Of a DNA stretch of 54,385 nucleotides, positions 17,673 through 26,746 are shown piece by piece. The position numbers and the translations under genes are program-made. The notes beneath the pieces were generated by a model. The model saw nothing but the letters and a program-made list of their open reading frames with translations. It did not search any database and was not told the DNA's origin. The first letter of the stretch is position 1, and each line of letters begins with the position of its first letter. The stretch comes from CAJXZP01 sp964195485. Its GTDB lineage: Bacteria; Bacteroidota; Bacteroidia; Flavobacteriales_G; Salibacteraceae. The stretch spans positions 1 to 54,385 of the forward strand of contig CAXMPG010000122.1 in the NCBI GenBank assembly GCA_964195485.1. The letters are read 5' to 3'.

Positions 17673-18944
17673 ATGACCGAAGACTTTTTACAATATATAT
17701 GGAAGTATAAATTATTTAACCTTCAAAGTTTAAAAACGACTTCCAATAACGCCTTAGAAATAATTTCAGTGGGTAGTCATAATACAGAATCTGGACCGGA
17801 TTTTTTTAATGCGAAAATTAAAGTAGATGATATTACCTGGGCAGGTCAAGTCGAAATTCACATTAACTCCTCTGATTGGTATAAGCACAATCACCATAAA
17901 GATTTGGCCTATTTAAAAACTATTCTTCATGTCGTATTAAATTTTGACGGTGAAATATTTGACGGTTCTAATAACCCGATTCCAACTTTGAGTTTAAATG
18001 GTCGAGTTTCAAAGCAACTAATTTCAAATTACCAGCACCTAAAAATTAGCAAGCATCAATTACTGTGTCAAGGAATGACTCAAAACTTAGATGAGTTCCT
18101 TACAAATCAATGGTTGGAAAGGCTATTGATAAATAGACTTGAAAACAAGGTCACAGAGTTGGAAGGAATTCATACGAAAACCAAAGGTGATTGGACGCAA
18201 ACCTTTTTTATTCAGTTAGCAAAAAACTTGGGTTTTAAAACTAATTCGGTACCTATGCGGCTACTCGCAGAACGAATAGATTTCAAGGTTTTATGGAAAC
18301 AAAAAGATAGTGTTTTAGTTATAGAGGCTATCCTGCTAGGAGTCTCGGGTTTGTTAAACGAAGTAGACGAAAGTATATATTCCAAAAAATTAAAAAAGGA
18401 GTACCACCATCAACAAACCAAGTATGGATTTGAAAATTTAGAAGCAAGCATTTGGAAATTTGGTGGAATAAGGCCTTCCAATTTCCCGACATTAAGGCTA
18501 GCCCAATTAGCTAAACTTATTCATTCTTTTGGGAATCTATTTGACGTTTTAGTGCGAGATTTCAGTACCAAATTAAATCGGAAAGATCTCAATGTACAGG
18601 CTTCCACTTTTTGGGAAACACACTATACCTTAAAAAAAGAGTCGGAACCAAAAAGTAAGTCGTTAGGAAGTAACTCTGTGAATAATATCTTTATCAATAC
18701 CGTAGCGCCAATGTTGTTCTTCTATGGGAAAAGTATTGGTTCTTATTCTCATCAAGATTTAGCTATTGATTTATTAGACTCTCTTCCAGTAGAAAGAAAT
18801 TCTATTATAAAAAAATGGACGGAAAACAATATTATCACGAAACGAGCGTCTCAAAGCCAAGCTTTAATTGAGCTAACAAATAACTACTGTAAACCAAAGA
18901 AATGTCTAACTTGTGGCATTGCTAAACAAATACTGAGTCAATGA
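17673..18944 (+). CDS. DUF2851 family protein
   Basis: A 423-residue protein opening with MTEDFLQYIWKYKLFN, then VGSHNTESGPDFFNAKIKV and WAGQVEIHINSSDWYKHNHH. All of these are the conserved start of DUF2851, a family confined mainly to Bacteroidota. The acidic and His residues there resemble a PD-(D/E)XK-like or metal-binding core, but no activity is established. The C-terminus carries CKPKKCLTCGIAKQIL, a cluster of three Cys that is often conserved in the family. Its stop overlaps the PspC-like gene by 4 bp (ATGA), and it heads a four-gene operon. Confidence 0.85.
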   Translation: MTEDFLQYIWKYKLFNLQSLKTTSNNALEIISVGSHNTESGPDFFNAKIKVDDITWAGQVEIHINSSDWYKHNHHKDLAYLKTILHVVLNFDGEIFDGSNNPIPTLSLNGRVSKQLISNYQHLKISKHQLLCQGMTQNLDEFLTNQWLERLLINRLENKVTELEGIHTKTKGDWTQTFFIQLAKNLGFKTNSVPMRLLAERIDFKVLWKQKDSVLVIEAILLGVSGLLNEVDESIYSKKLKKEYHHQQTKYGFENLEASIWKFGGIRPSNFPTLRLAQLAKLIHSFGNLFDVLVRDFSTKLNRKDLNVQASTFWETHYTLKKESEPKSKSLGSNSVNNIFINTVAPMLFFYGKSIGSYSHQDLAIDLLDSLPVERNSIIKKWTENNIITKRASQSQALIELTNNYCKPKKCLTCGIAKQILSQ

Positions 18945-19168
18945 GAATTATTTACCGCATTAAGGAGTTTTTTGAACAACAAGCATATGGAGTATGCGAG
19001 TGGTGGGCTACAAAATTTAATGTGGATACAAATAGCATAAGAGTGTACTTTATCTATATTTCATTTTTAACTTTGGGGTCTCCATTGTTGGTTTATTTAG
19101 CAATGGCATTTATTTTAAAAAACAAGAATTGGTTCAAACCAAAAAGAGCCACAATCTGGGAATTGTAA
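18941..19168 (+). CDS. PspC domain-containing protein
   Basis: A 75-residue membrane protein with the PspC pattern: GVCEWWATKFNVDTNSIRVYF leads to one hydrophobic helix (IYISFLTLGSPLLVYLAMAFIL) and a basic end. In Enterobacteria PspC takes part in the phage-shock response; these short Bacteroidota forms have no assigned role. The ATG overlaps the DUF2851 stop (ATGA), and the next gene starts directly after its stop, so translational coupling is likely. Confidence 0.8.
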   Translation: MRIIYRIKEFFEQQAYGVCEWWATKFNVDTNSIRVYFIYISFLTLGSPLLVYLAMAFILKNKNWFKPKRATIWEL

Positions 19169-20185
19169 TTGATTACAAGCGCATTTAAATATTTTAAAGA
19201 GTTATATTTCTCTTTGTTTCTTCTATCTACAGTTATTATTACTGGGGTATTGGGGTACATGGTCATTGAAGACTACGTTTTAGTAGATGCTTTTTACATG
19301 ACCATTATTACCGTTTCTACGGTAGGTTTTAGAGAAGTTCAGCCTTTGTCTGTAGAAGGTAGAATATTTACAGCTTTTTTAATAATTTTCAGCTTTGGTA
19401 TCTTTGCCTATACCGTGAGTTATATTACTCGGTACATAGTGAATGGTGATTTACATAATTATTTTAAAAACTATAAAGTGGACGCATATATTGATAGAAT
19501 TTCTGATCATGTAATTGTTTGTGGTTATGGGCGTAACGGTGCTCAAGCCGTAAAAACTCTTTTGGCTTACGGTAAGGAATGTGTGATTATTGAAAATAGT
19601 GATGCCATACTAGAGCGTTTAAAAGATGCGAATCTTCTGTATATTAAAGGTGATGCTACGGATGAAAAAACCTTGCTCAGAGCCGGAATTATAAGAGCAA
19701 AAGCTATAATATCTACTTTACCCAATGATGCAGCTAATGTTTTTGTGGTTTTAACAGCCCGTGAAGTGGCTGCTAATATTAAAATTATTAGCCGTGCATC
19801 TGAAGATAGTTCAGAGAAGAAATTACGTATTGCAGGTAGTGATAATGTAATTATGCCAGATAAAGTTGGTGGTGCCCATATGGGTTCACTTGTGGTTACA
19901 CCAGATGTATACGAGTTTTTGGATCATATTTCTGTGATGGGTTCAAACGAGGTTAACTTAGAAGAAATTTCTTATAAAAATATACCTACTCAATATCAAG
20001 GTAAACCTTTGAAAGAACTAGATCAAAGTTACGATTCTGGTTGTTTAATTATAGGATACAAAACCATTGATGGAGAATATCAAGTAAATCCAAGTAGGGA
20101 TTTAATCTTGGTACCAGGGTGTAAAATATTTGTACTAGGAACAGAAAGTCAAATCCGTCAAATAAATACGATTTTTCGGATTTAA
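19169..20185 (+). CDS. potassium channel protein with RCK/TrkA-N domain
   Basis: A 338-residue two-helix K+ channel. TM1 (LYFSLFLLSTVIITGVLGYMV) is followed by the pore loop with selectivity filter Thr51-Val-Gly-Phe54 (TVSTVGFREVQ) and by TM2 (FTAFLIIFSFGIFAYTVSYI). The cytoplasmic RCK region starts with the Rossmann motif VIVCGYGRNGAQAV (Gly119-Gly124) and includes IKGDATDEKTLLRAGI. A TrkA-C-like domain follows to the end (SRDLILVPGCKIFVLG). The filter reads TVGF-x-E rather than TVGYG, a variant seen in MthK-like bacterial channels. The start is TTG at 19169, adjacent to the preceding stop. It overlaps the following SDR gene by one base. Confidence 0.92.
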   Translation: MITSAFKYFKELYFSLFLLSTVIITGVLGYMVIEDYVLVDAFYMTIITVSTVGFREVQPLSVEGRIFTAFLIIFSFGIFAYTVSYITRYIVNGDLHNYFKNYKVDAYIDRISDHVIVCGYGRNGAQAVKTLLAYGKECVIIENSDAILERLKDANLLYIKGDATDEKTLLRAGIIRAKAIISTLPNDAANVFVVLTAREVAANIKIISRASEDSSEKKLRIAGSDNVIMPDKVGGAHMGSLVVTPDVYEFLDHISVMGSNEVNLEEISYKNIPTQYQGKPLKELDQSYDSGCLIIGYKTIDGEYQVNPSRDLILVPGCKIFVLGTESQIRQINTIFRI

Positions 20186-21093
20186 TGACGATTAAAACCA
20201 TCCTAATTACCGGCTCCAATGGTTTTATTGGGTCTGGTTTAGTTTCACATTTTAATTCCAACCCTAATTACCACGTTATTGGAATTTCGAAAGGTATTAA
20301 TCGTGTGTCAGAGTTAAATGATTCGCAATACATCGATACTGATATTACCCAAAACAAACAGGTTCGAGAAGTATTTAGTCGAATTAAGCCAGATGTAGTT
20401 ATCCATTGCGCGGCTATTTCTCAGGTAGATATTTGTGAATCCAACCCTAAGTTATGTAACGATGTAAATGTCGAGGCCACAGAATTAATAGCGTTGGAAT
20501 GTGAAAAGCTAAATACACGTTTAATTTTTTTATCCTCTGATTTTGTTTTTGATGGAACGCTCCAATTTATACATGATGAAACGGTACCAAACCCTATTTC
20601 TGTTTACGGCAAAAGTAAAAGAGAGTCCGAATTGAATATCGAATTAAATTTGAAAGATTGGGCAATTGTTCGTCCAGTATTAGTGTATGGGTTTTCTTCG
20701 GCATCATCTCGTACAAATATTTTTTCTTGGGTGTACAATTCCTTAAAAGAGGAGAAAACGATTAAGGTAGTAAGCGATCATATTCGAACACCTACTTTTA
20801 TTGATGATGTAGTTTTATTAATAGACCAATTAGTTAAGAGTAATGGTACGGGCTATTTTAATATTGGTGGATCAACGGTCATTTCCGTGTTTCGGTTCGC
20901 ACAGAAGGTGGCTGAACTCTCGGCATTGAATTCTTCCTTTGTTATAGAAGGAAATAGTAATGATATTAAAGGTGCTCATTTACGACCAGTAAACACGTGT
21001 TTTAAAAACGAAAGAATTTACGCGGAATTTTCTATGAAGCCTTTAAACTTTTCAGAAGGAATTAAAAAAGCTCTTTTACAGATTAATGGCTAA
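20185..21093 (+). CDS. SDR family NAD(P)-dependent sugar reductase (RmlD-like)
   Basis: A 302-residue extended short-chain dehydrogenase. The N-terminal Rossmann motif is GSNGFIGSG (residues 10-18), followed by VIHCAAISQVDICE and FLSSDFVFDG. The catalytic pair is Tyr141 and Lys145 (VYGKSK). The pattern is closest to dTDP-4-dehydrorhamnose reductases (RmlD substrate-binding family), but no rhamnose or O-antigen genes lie nearby, so the substrate is open. Its ATG shares one base with the stop of the K+ channel gene (TAATG). It is the last gene of the DUF2851 operon. Confidence 0.82.
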   Translation: MTIKTILITGSNGFIGSGLVSHFNSNPNYHVIGISKGINRVSELNDSQYIDTDITQNKQVREVFSRIKPDVVIHCAAISQVDICESNPKLCNDVNVEATELIALECEKLNTRLIFLSSDFVFDGTLQFIHDETVPNPISVYGKSKRESELNIELNLKDWAIVRPVLVYGFSSASSRTNIFSWVYNSLKEEKTIKVVSDHIRTPTFIDDVVLLIDQLVKSNGTGYFNIGGSTVISVFRFAQKVAELSALNSSFVIEGNSNDIKGAHLRPVNTCFKNERIYAEFSMKPLNFSEGIKKALLQING

Positions 21094-21165
21094 TTTGAGG
21101 GAATTACAATCTAAAAGCGATGCTATTAGATGTAAAAAATTATATTTGAGGTAGAAAGCTAGATT

Positions 21166-22689
21166 ATGAAGAAAACCATTTTTTTATTAACTGCATTATT
21201 TACTGGAATAGTTCCTGTTTTAGCGCAAAGTGAAACAGATTCAATAAGTATAGGTGATAAAATTAACGGATGGTTTGCTCCCATCGTAGACTTTTTAGCA
21301 ATTATATTTTTTGCTGACCCGATTAAATTGATGGGCTTCGATATTGGTGCTGATGTACCATTCATTGTAGTTTGGTTAATTTTTGGAGCTTTGTTTTTTA
21401 CCATAAAAATGAACTTTATTAATTTCAGAGGGTTTAAACACTCTATTGAATTAGTACAAGGGAAGTTTGATGATCCAAATGATAAAGGAGAGGTAACCCA
21501 TTTTCAGGCGTTAACAACCGCACTTTCTGCCACGGTTGGTTTGGGGAATATTGCTAGTGTAGCTGTGGCTATTACAATTGGTGGTCCTGGAGCTACCTTT
21601 TGGATGGTTTTGGCGGGTTTACTTGGAATGTCAACCAAATTCACAGAATGTACGCTAGGGGTGAAATACCGCGATATTAATGAAGATGGGTCTGTTTCTG
21701 GTGGACCAATGTATTACTTGACTAAAGGATTAACTAAACGGAACATGGCAACCTTTGGAAAAGTCCTAGCGGTACTATTTGCTGTTTTAGCAGTTCTTGC
21801 ATCATTTGGTGGAGGTAATATGTTTCAGTCTAATCAAGCTTTTGCGCAAGTAGCTGATAGAATTCCTGCAATAGCAGAATATGGCTTTTGGTTTGGAATT
21901 GTAATGGCAATTTTAGTGGGTATCGTAATTATTGGCGGGGTTCAATCCATTGCAAAAGTGACCGAAAAGATTGTGCCGTTTATGGCAGTTATGTATGTGT
22001 TTTCAGCACTAGTAATACTAGGAATGAATTACGATAAATTATTTGATGCATTCGGACTAATTATTAATGGAGCGTTTGCTCCGGGTTCTATGGCTGGTGG
22101 CTTTGTTGGTGTACTAATGACGGGGTTTAAAAGAGCTTCATTTTCGAATGAAGCAGGAGTGGGTTCAGCGGCTATAGCGCATTCAGCAGTAAAAACAAAC
22201 GAGCCCGTTAGTGAAGGGTTTGTGGCATTGTTAGAGCCATTTATTGATACGGTTGTAATTTGTACTATGACGGCATTGGTTATTATTATTACAGGCCAAT
22301 ATCAAAACGTAGGATTTGAAGGTGCACAATTAACTTCGAAAGCTTTTGAAAGTGCTTTTAGTTGGTTTCCTTGGGTACTGGCATTGGCCGTTTTAATGTT
22401 CGCTTTTTCTACTATGATTTCTTGGTCTTACTACGGATTAAAAGCGTGGACGTATTTATTCGGAGAGTCTAAACCTTCAGAGAATTCATATAAATTTTTA
22501 TTTTTAGTATTTATAGTAATTGGAGCTTCGACCTCTATGAGTGCAGTAATTGACTTTTCTGATATGATGATTTTAGCTATGGCGTTCCCCAATATTATTG
22601 GATTATTAATAATGTCTAGTGAGGTTAAAGCTGACTTGAAAGAGTATATGATGAAAGTGAAAACTGGAGTTATAAAACAGTTTAAATAA
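21166..22689 (+). CDS. alanine/glycine:cation symporter family protein (AGCS)
   Basis: A 507-residue inner-membrane sodium:amino-acid symporter. The signature region TTALSATVGLGNIASVAVAI, then IGGPGATFWMVLAGLLGMSTKF, is diagnostic of AGCS, as are GGPMYYLTKGL and the later SFSNEAGVGSAAIAHSAVKT. About eleven hydrophobic helices are visible. The N-terminus (MKKTIFLLTALFTGIVPVLAQ) looks like a signal peptide ahead of the first transport helix, which is frequent in Bacteroidota members. A -7-like TATATTTG lies at 21141-21148 without a clear TTG partner. It is monocistronic, with a terminator downstream. Confidence 0.94.
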   Translation: MKKTIFLLTALFTGIVPVLAQSETDSISIGDKINGWFAPIVDFLAIIFFADPIKLMGFDIGADVPFIVVWLIFGALFFTIKMNFINFRGFKHSIELVQGKFDDPNDKGEVTHFQALTTALSATVGLGNIASVAVAITIGGPGATFWMVLAGLLGMSTKFTECTLGVKYRDINEDGSVSGGPMYYLTKGLTKRNMATFGKVLAVLFAVLAVLASFGGGNMFQSNQAFAQVADRIPAIAEYGFWFGIVMAILVGIVIIGGVQSIAKVTEKIVPFMAVMYVFSALVILGMNYDKLFDAFGLIINGAFAPGSMAGGFVGVLMTGFKRASFSNEAGVGSAAIAHSAVKTNEPVSEGFVALLEPFIDTVVICTMTALVIIITGQYQNVGFEGAQLTSKAFESAFSWFPWVLALAVLMFAFSTMISWSYYGLKAWTYLFGESKPSENSYKFLFLVFIVIGASTSMSAVIDFSDMMILAMAFPNIIGLLIMSSEVKADLKEYMMKVKTGVIKQFK

Positions 22690-22710
22690 GAAGAACTTCC
22701 TATTAATAAA

Positions 22711-22744
22711 GCTCGATGTTGGTGTTCCTTCATCGAGTTTTTTT
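22711..22744 (+). terminator. rho-independent terminator after the AGCS symporter gene
   Basis: The stem CTCGATG / CATCGAG with a 12-base loop is followed by a run of T. It lies 22 bp after the stop codon. Confidence 0.85.
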
Positions 22745-22904
22745 GTGTCTAAACTTTTTTAGTACAAATTCTAGTTCGATTAAAAGACGCTTGGTTTAAA
22801 TTATTATCCGTACATTAGTCCTGATATTTAACTATTTGTGTCGATAATCCGATTGCTCCCAAATCCTCGCAGGTACATGTTTTAACTTTAATACTCGTTT
22901 CATA

Positions 22905-23891
22905 ATGAAAGGAAACTGGAAAGATCTGTTTAGCTTTAACAAACGAGAACGGAATGGCATTTTTGTACTTTCTTCTCTCATAATTATGGTGATTTTCATT
23001 CAAATTTCGCTACCTTATTTGGTAAGTAATGAAGTAGAATTTGATACCTCTAATCTAGATAAATTCATAATTCAACTAAAAAAAGATTCTGCGGAGTGGG
23101 TGGCTAAAAATGAATTGAAATATCAACAGAAGTATCCTAATTACGCAAATTCTAGTAAGTTGCCTTTGGCTCAAAATGGTGGTAAAGTAGTTGCTGTTAA
23201 ATTGGTTCCACATAAGTTTAATCCTAACCTGGCTATAGATGATGACTGGAAATGTGTGGGTTTATCTCAAGGACAAATAAATTCAATTAACAAATACTTA
23301 TCGCGTGGTGGTGTGTTTAAGATTCGTTCTGATGTAGCTAAAATGTATGTTATTACGGATGAAAAATATGTGCATATCAAGCCTTTTATCTTACTCCCAG
23401 ATTCTATTCAAACAAAGGACAAAAAGAAATTTAAAAAGCAACTCCCGGGCGATTCTACGAAAAGCTATAAGAAAAAGGTTTACATAACAGATTCTGGGAG
23501 TGTCGAGTTGAACTTGGCAGATACTACTCAATTAATGCAGTTAAGGGGAATAGGTAGTTATTATGCCAGGCAAATTGTCTATTACCGGGAGAAATTAGGT
23601 GGCTACTATTCCGTAAGTCAATTATTCGAAATTGAACGTATGCGAGAAGAAACGGTGTTGAGTATTATTCCATTTTTAAAAGTAGATTCTATGTTAATAA
23701 AGAAAATACGCCTTAACTCAGAAATAGCTCCCATTATGGTTAAACACCCTTACATAACTTGGAATATGGCTATTAATATTCAAGATTATAGAGATTTCAA
23801 TCATAAATATAAATCAATTCATGACCTTGTTAAAAATGGGTTGCTCAATGAAGAAATATATAGTAAACTTGCACCCTATATAGAATTATAG
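22905..23891 (+). CDS. helix-hairpin-helix domain-containing membrane protein (ComEA-like)
   Basis: A 328-residue protein with a short cytoplasmic start (MKGNWKDLFSFNKRERNG) and one N-terminal transmembrane helix (FVLSSLIIMVIFIQISLPYLV). A long polar region with several Lys follows. Near residue 205 there is a helix-hairpin-helix unit (VELNLADTTQLMQLRGIGSY, then YARQIVYYREKLGGYYSVSQ), and a second related unit occupies the C-terminus. The pattern resembles the DNA-binding part of ComEA. A role in DNA uptake is possible, and comEC is present in the same window but 28 kb away. The predicted topology puts the HhH units outside the cytoplasm. Confidence 0.85.
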   Translation: MKGNWKDLFSFNKRERNGIFVLSSLIIMVIFIQISLPYLVSNEVEFDTSNLDKFIIQLKKDSAEWVAKNELKYQQKYPNYANSSKLPLAQNGGKVVAVKLVPHKFNPNLAIDDDWKCVGLSQGQINSINKYLSRGGVFKIRSDVAKMYVITDEKYVHIKPFILLPDSIQTKDKKKFKKQLPGDSTKSYKKKVYITDSGSVELNLADTTQLMQLRGIGSYYARQIVYYREKLGGYYSVSQLFEIERMREETVLSIIPFLKVDSMLIKKIRLNSEIAPIMVKHPYITWNMAINIQDYRDFNHKYKSIHDLVKNGLLNEEIYSKLAPYIEL

Positions 23892-23919
23892 AAAGTAATT
23901 CATTCAATTAGTACTTCAT

Positions 23920-25059
23920 ATGAATTTTGAACAAACTGAAAATCAGGAAATGATAGCACAAATGGTGCGTGATTTTTCCGAAAAAGAAATTAGACCTAAT
24001 ATTATGAAATGGGATGAGGCACAAACCTTTCCTGTGGAGTTGTTTAAAAAATTAGGAGAACTTGGACTAATGGGCGTTTTGGTTCCTGCGGAATATGGTG
24101 GTTCTGGTTTTGGTTATCAAGAGTATGTTACGGCAATTGAAGAGTTATCTAAAGTAGATGGTTCAATTGGGCTTTCTATGGCTGCGCATAATTCGCTTTG
24201 TACCGGACATATTTTACAATTTGGTAATGAAGAACAAAAGCAAAAATACTTACCTAAATTAGCTACTGCTGAATTTATTGGTGCATGGGGACTAACCGAG
24301 CAAGGTTCAGGTTCAGATGCTGGAGGTATGGCTACTGTTGGAGTTAAAGACGGAGATTACTGGGTAATTAATGGAGCTAAAAACTTTATTACGCATGGTA
24401 TCTCTGGTGATGTAGCTGTTGTTATTGTTCGTACCGGAGAAAAAGGTGCTTCTGATGGAACTACGGCTTTTATTATTGAAAAAGGTACCGAAGGTTTTAA
24501 AGGTGGTGCAAAAGAAAATAAATTAGGTATGCGTGCTTCTGAAACTTGTGCGTTGTTTTTTGACAATGTGCGCGTTCATAAGAATCAAATCTTAGGAAAT
24601 GTTGGAGATGGTTTTAAACAAGCCTTAAAAGTGCTAGATGGTGGTAGAATTTCAATTGCTGCACTAGGTACTGGAATAGCGATGGGTGCGTATGAGGCAT
24701 CATTACAATATTCAAAGGAAAGAGAGCAATTCGGAAAGCCAATTTCTCAATTTCAAGCCATCTCATTTAAATTAGCTGATATGGCTACTCAAATTGAAGC
24801 TGCGCATTTATTAACGATGCATGCAGCCGATTTGAAGAATAGAGGAGAGGTAATGACTAAAGAAGGAGCAATGGCTAAGTTGTATTCTTCAGAGATTTCA
24901 GTTAAAGTTTCTAATGAAGCAGTACAGATTTTTGGTGGCTATGGATACACAAAAGACTACCCAGTGGAGAAGTTTTATAGAGATAGTAAACTATGTACCA
25001 TCGGGGAAGGAACCTCAGAGATACAAAAACTAGTAATTTCTAGACAAATAATTAAATAA
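23920..25059 (+). CDS. acyl-CoA dehydrogenase
   Basis: A 379-residue flavoenzyme that oxidises acyl-CoA to trans-2-enoyl-CoA. The N-terminal helical domain has the usual WDEAQTFPVELFKKLGELGLMGV. The FAD and substrate region shows IGAWGLTEQGSGSDAGGM and INGAKNFITHG. The C-terminal domain has QIFGGYGYTKDYPVEKFYRD and IGEGTSEIQKLVISRQI, placing the catalytic base at Glu363. The pattern resembles short- and medium-chain (butyryl-CoA type) members. No other beta-oxidation genes are nearby. It starts 28 bp after the HhH gene and may share its transcript. Confidence 0.94.
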   Translation: MNFEQTENQEMIAQMVRDFSEKEIRPNIMKWDEAQTFPVELFKKLGELGLMGVLVPAEYGGSGFGYQEYVTAIEELSKVDGSIGLSMAAHNSLCTGHILQFGNEEQKQKYLPKLATAEFIGAWGLTEQGSGSDAGGMATVGVKDGDYWVINGAKNFITHGISGDVAVVIVRTGEKGASDGTTAFIIEKGTEGFKGGAKENKLGMRASETCALFFDNVRVHKNQILGNVGDGFKQALKVLDGGRISIAALGTGIAMGAYEASLQYSKEREQFGKPISQFQAISFKLADMATQIEAAHLLTMHAADLKNRGEVMTKEGAMAKLYSSEISVKVSNEAVQIFGGYGYTKDYPVEKFYRDSKLCTIGEGTSEIQKLVISRQIIK

Positions 25060-25062
25060 AGT

Positions 25063-25092
25063 TTGGTTTAAAGGATAAACTCATTACCTTTG
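25063..25092 (+). promoter_or_regulatory. predicted Bacteroidota-type promoter of rpsU
   Basis: A TTG at 25063-25065 and TACCTTTG at 25085-25092 are spaced by 19 bp, a full match to TTG-N19-TAnnTTTG. It begins 4 bp after the acyl-CoA dehydrogenase stop and ends 22 bp before the rpsU start. Confidence 0.8.
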
Positions 25093-25114
25093 CCGCCCTT
25101 AAAAAGAGATAAGC

Positions 25115-25306
25115 ATGTTAATAGTACCAGTAAAAGACGGAGAGCCGATAGAAAGAGCTCTAAAAAAATTCAAGAAAAAATTCGAACGCACCGGTGTTAT
25201 GAAAGAAATGCGTGCGAGGAAGAAATACATTAAACCAACGGTTAGGAAACGTGAAGAGAAATTACGTGCTATTTACCGTGAGCAATATTTGAACAACCTA
25301 GACTAA
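25115..25306 (+). CDS. rpsU: 30S ribosomal protein S21
   Basis: A 63-residue, very basic protein. MLIVPVKDGEPIERALKKFK followed by FERTGVMKEMRARKKYIKPT is the S21 pattern, with the usual length. S21 binds near the 3' end of 16S rRNA; in Bacteroidota it has been linked to the occlusion of the anti-SD sequence, which fits the near absence of SD sites in this window. It has its own promoter and a terminator 30 bp after the stop. Confidence 0.95.
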   Translation: MLIVPVKDGEPIERALKKFKKKFERTGVMKEMRARKKYIKPTVRKREEKLRAIYREQYLNNLD

Positions 25307-25336
25307 GTCTAATTGTTCTTTTAAATAAATTTAGGG

Positions 25337-25366
25337 AATCCTGCGTTTTTTAACGTGGGATTTTTT
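25337..25366 (+). terminator. rho-independent terminator after rpsU
   Basis: An 11-bp stem AATCCTGCGTT / AACGTGGGATT (two wobble pairs) closes on TTTT and is followed by TTTTT. It separates rpsU from xerC. Confidence 0.8.
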
Positions 25367-25400
25367 AATTTTATACCCTAACAATAGGTCTATACAATAT

Positions 25401-26282
25401 ATGCATATAACCGAGTTTCAGAATTATTTAGTTTCAGAGAAAAGGTTTTCAAATCACACAGTGGTTGCGTATATTAAAGATATAGGACAGTTCTTTCAGT
25501 TTATAGAGTTAGAATTCGGTAATCTTCCATTAAACAAAATTAACCATAAGACCATTCGAGGTTGGTTGGTTGACTTGTTAAATGAAAAGGGTGTGTCCAC
25601 AAATTCGGTAAATAGGAAGTTATCATCATTAAAAACCTATTATAGATATCTATTACTTTCGGGTAAGTATGATGTAGACCCAACCTTAAAGGTTGTTTCT
25701 CCCAAACTAAGTAAAAAGCTTCCTGAGTTTGTTGATCAAGTATCCATGAATAAATTATTAAGTCCTGATTTGTTTGAGGATAGTTTTATTGGAACAAGAG
25801 ATCAATTAATAATGGAGGTTCTGTATCAAACCGGAATTCGTCTATCAGAATTAATAGCGATTAAGGTAAATGATGTTGATCGTGGGGTTAAATCGGTAAA
25901 AGTTACTGGGAAAAGAAATAAACAAAGAATAGTTCCCGTTGGAGTAGAGTTGCAAAAGTTAATCTCAAACTACCTAAATGTTAGAGAAGATCAAGCAGCA
26001 GAAGCGGAAGAGTTAATTATTACGCAAAAGGGAAAAGCAGCTTACCCAAAGCTTATTTATAATGTCGTGAATAAGTACTTAGGAATGGTTTCAACTATAA
26101 ATAAAAAAAGTCCCCATGTGTTGCGTCATACGTTTGCAACCCATATGTTAAATAACGGAGCAGATTTAAATACAATTAAGGAATTATTGGGACATGCTAG
26201 TTTATCGGCAACGCAAATTTATACCCATAATTCATTTGAGAAATTAAAAACAATTTATAACCAAGCTCATCCTAGAGCTTAA
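25401..26282 (+). CDS. xerC: tyrosine recombinase XerC/XerD-type
   Basis: A 293-residue site-specific tyrosine recombinase. The N-terminal SAM-like core-binding domain (residues 1-90) includes FSNHTVVAYIKDIGQFFQF. The catalytic residues are all present: Arg147 (QTGIRLSELIAIKV), Lys in VTGKRNKQRIVP, His239-x-x-Arg242 (SPHVLRHTFATHML), His265 (LLGHASL) and the nucleophile Tyr274 (TQIYTH). Its length and its position between rpsU and hpf match the chromosomal dimer-resolution recombinase of Bacteroidota rather than an integrase of a mobile element. Whether XerC or XerD is the better name cannot be settled from this window. Confidence 0.93.
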   Translation: MHITEFQNYLVSEKRFSNHTVVAYIKDIGQFFQFIELEFGNLPLNKINHKTIRGWLVDLLNEKGVSTNSVNRKLSSLKTYYRYLLLSGKYDVDPTLKVVSPKLSKKLPEFVDQVSMNKLLSPDLFEDSFIGTRDQLIMEVLYQTGIRLSELIAIKVNDVDRGVKSVKVTGKRNKQRIVPVGVELQKLISNYLNVREDQAAEAEELIITQKGKAAYPKLIYNVVNKYLGMVSTINKKSPHVLRHTFATHMLNNGADLNTIKELLGHASLSATQIYTHNSFEKLKTIYNQAHPRA

Positions 26283-26301
26283 AAAATACGGAGGGTAAAT
26301 T

Positions 26302-26601
26302 ATGAAACTAAATATTCAATCAATCCATTTTGATGCAGATCAAAAATTATTAGATCTTGTGCAGACAAAAGCAGATAAATTAGATACCTATTTTGATAAG
26401 ATTGTATCGGGCGATGTATTCTTAAGAGTGGAGAAATCAGACTCAAGAGATAATAAGCTAGTGGAAATCAAATTAATTGTACCAGGAAACGATCTATTTG
26501 CAAGTAAGAAAGCCGCTAGTTTTGAGGAAGCTGTAGATGAAGCTATAGAAGCTTTAAGACGTCAAGTTAAAAGGTTAAAAGAAAAGTTAACAGATCGCTA
26601 A
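26302..26601 (+). CDS. hpf: ribosome hibernation-promoting factor, short form (HPF/YfiA)
   Basis: A 99-residue protein with the beta-alpha-beta-beta-beta-alpha layout of HPF. It opens MKLNIQSIHFDADQKLLDLV, continues with DTYFDKIVSGDVFLRVEKSD and KLVEIKLIVPGNDLFASK, and ends with the basic helix EAIEALRRQVKRLKEKL. Short HPFs bind the decoding centre of idle ribosomes. It starts 19 bp after xerC and is probably cotranscribed. A purine-rich GGAGGG lies 8 bp before its start codon (26291-26296), one of the few SD-like sites in the window. Confidence 0.93.
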   Translation: MKLNIQSIHFDADQKLLDLVQTKADKLDTYFDKIVSGDVFLRVEKSDSRDNKLVEIKLIVPGNDLFASKKAASFEEAVDEAIEALRRQVKRLKEKLTDR

Positions 26602-26656
26602 ACACATTGGTTTCTAGCGTAAAAAAAAACTTTGTAAAAAAAGTGCGAAATGTTGG

Positions 26657-26686
26657 TTGAAGAAAGATATTTATTTTCTACCTTTG
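26657..26686 (+). promoter_or_regulatory. predicted Bacteroidota-type promoter of the tRNA/tuf block
   Basis: A TTG at 26657-26659 and TACCTTTG at 26679-26686 are spaced by 19 bp, a full match to TTG-N19-TAnnTTTG. It ends 60 bp before tRNA-Thr(TGT). Confidence 0.8.
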
Positions 26687-26746
26687 CATTCCTTTTCAAA
26701 GAAGGTTTCCGAAAATCGAAACAATCTAATTAAAAGGGTAAAGTTT

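Noticed and set aside
25401..26282. Tyrosine recombinase as sign of an integrated element
   Set aside because: It sits between rpsU and hpf, has standard XerC/D length, and there are no att-like repeats or cargo genes. It is the housekeeping recombinase.
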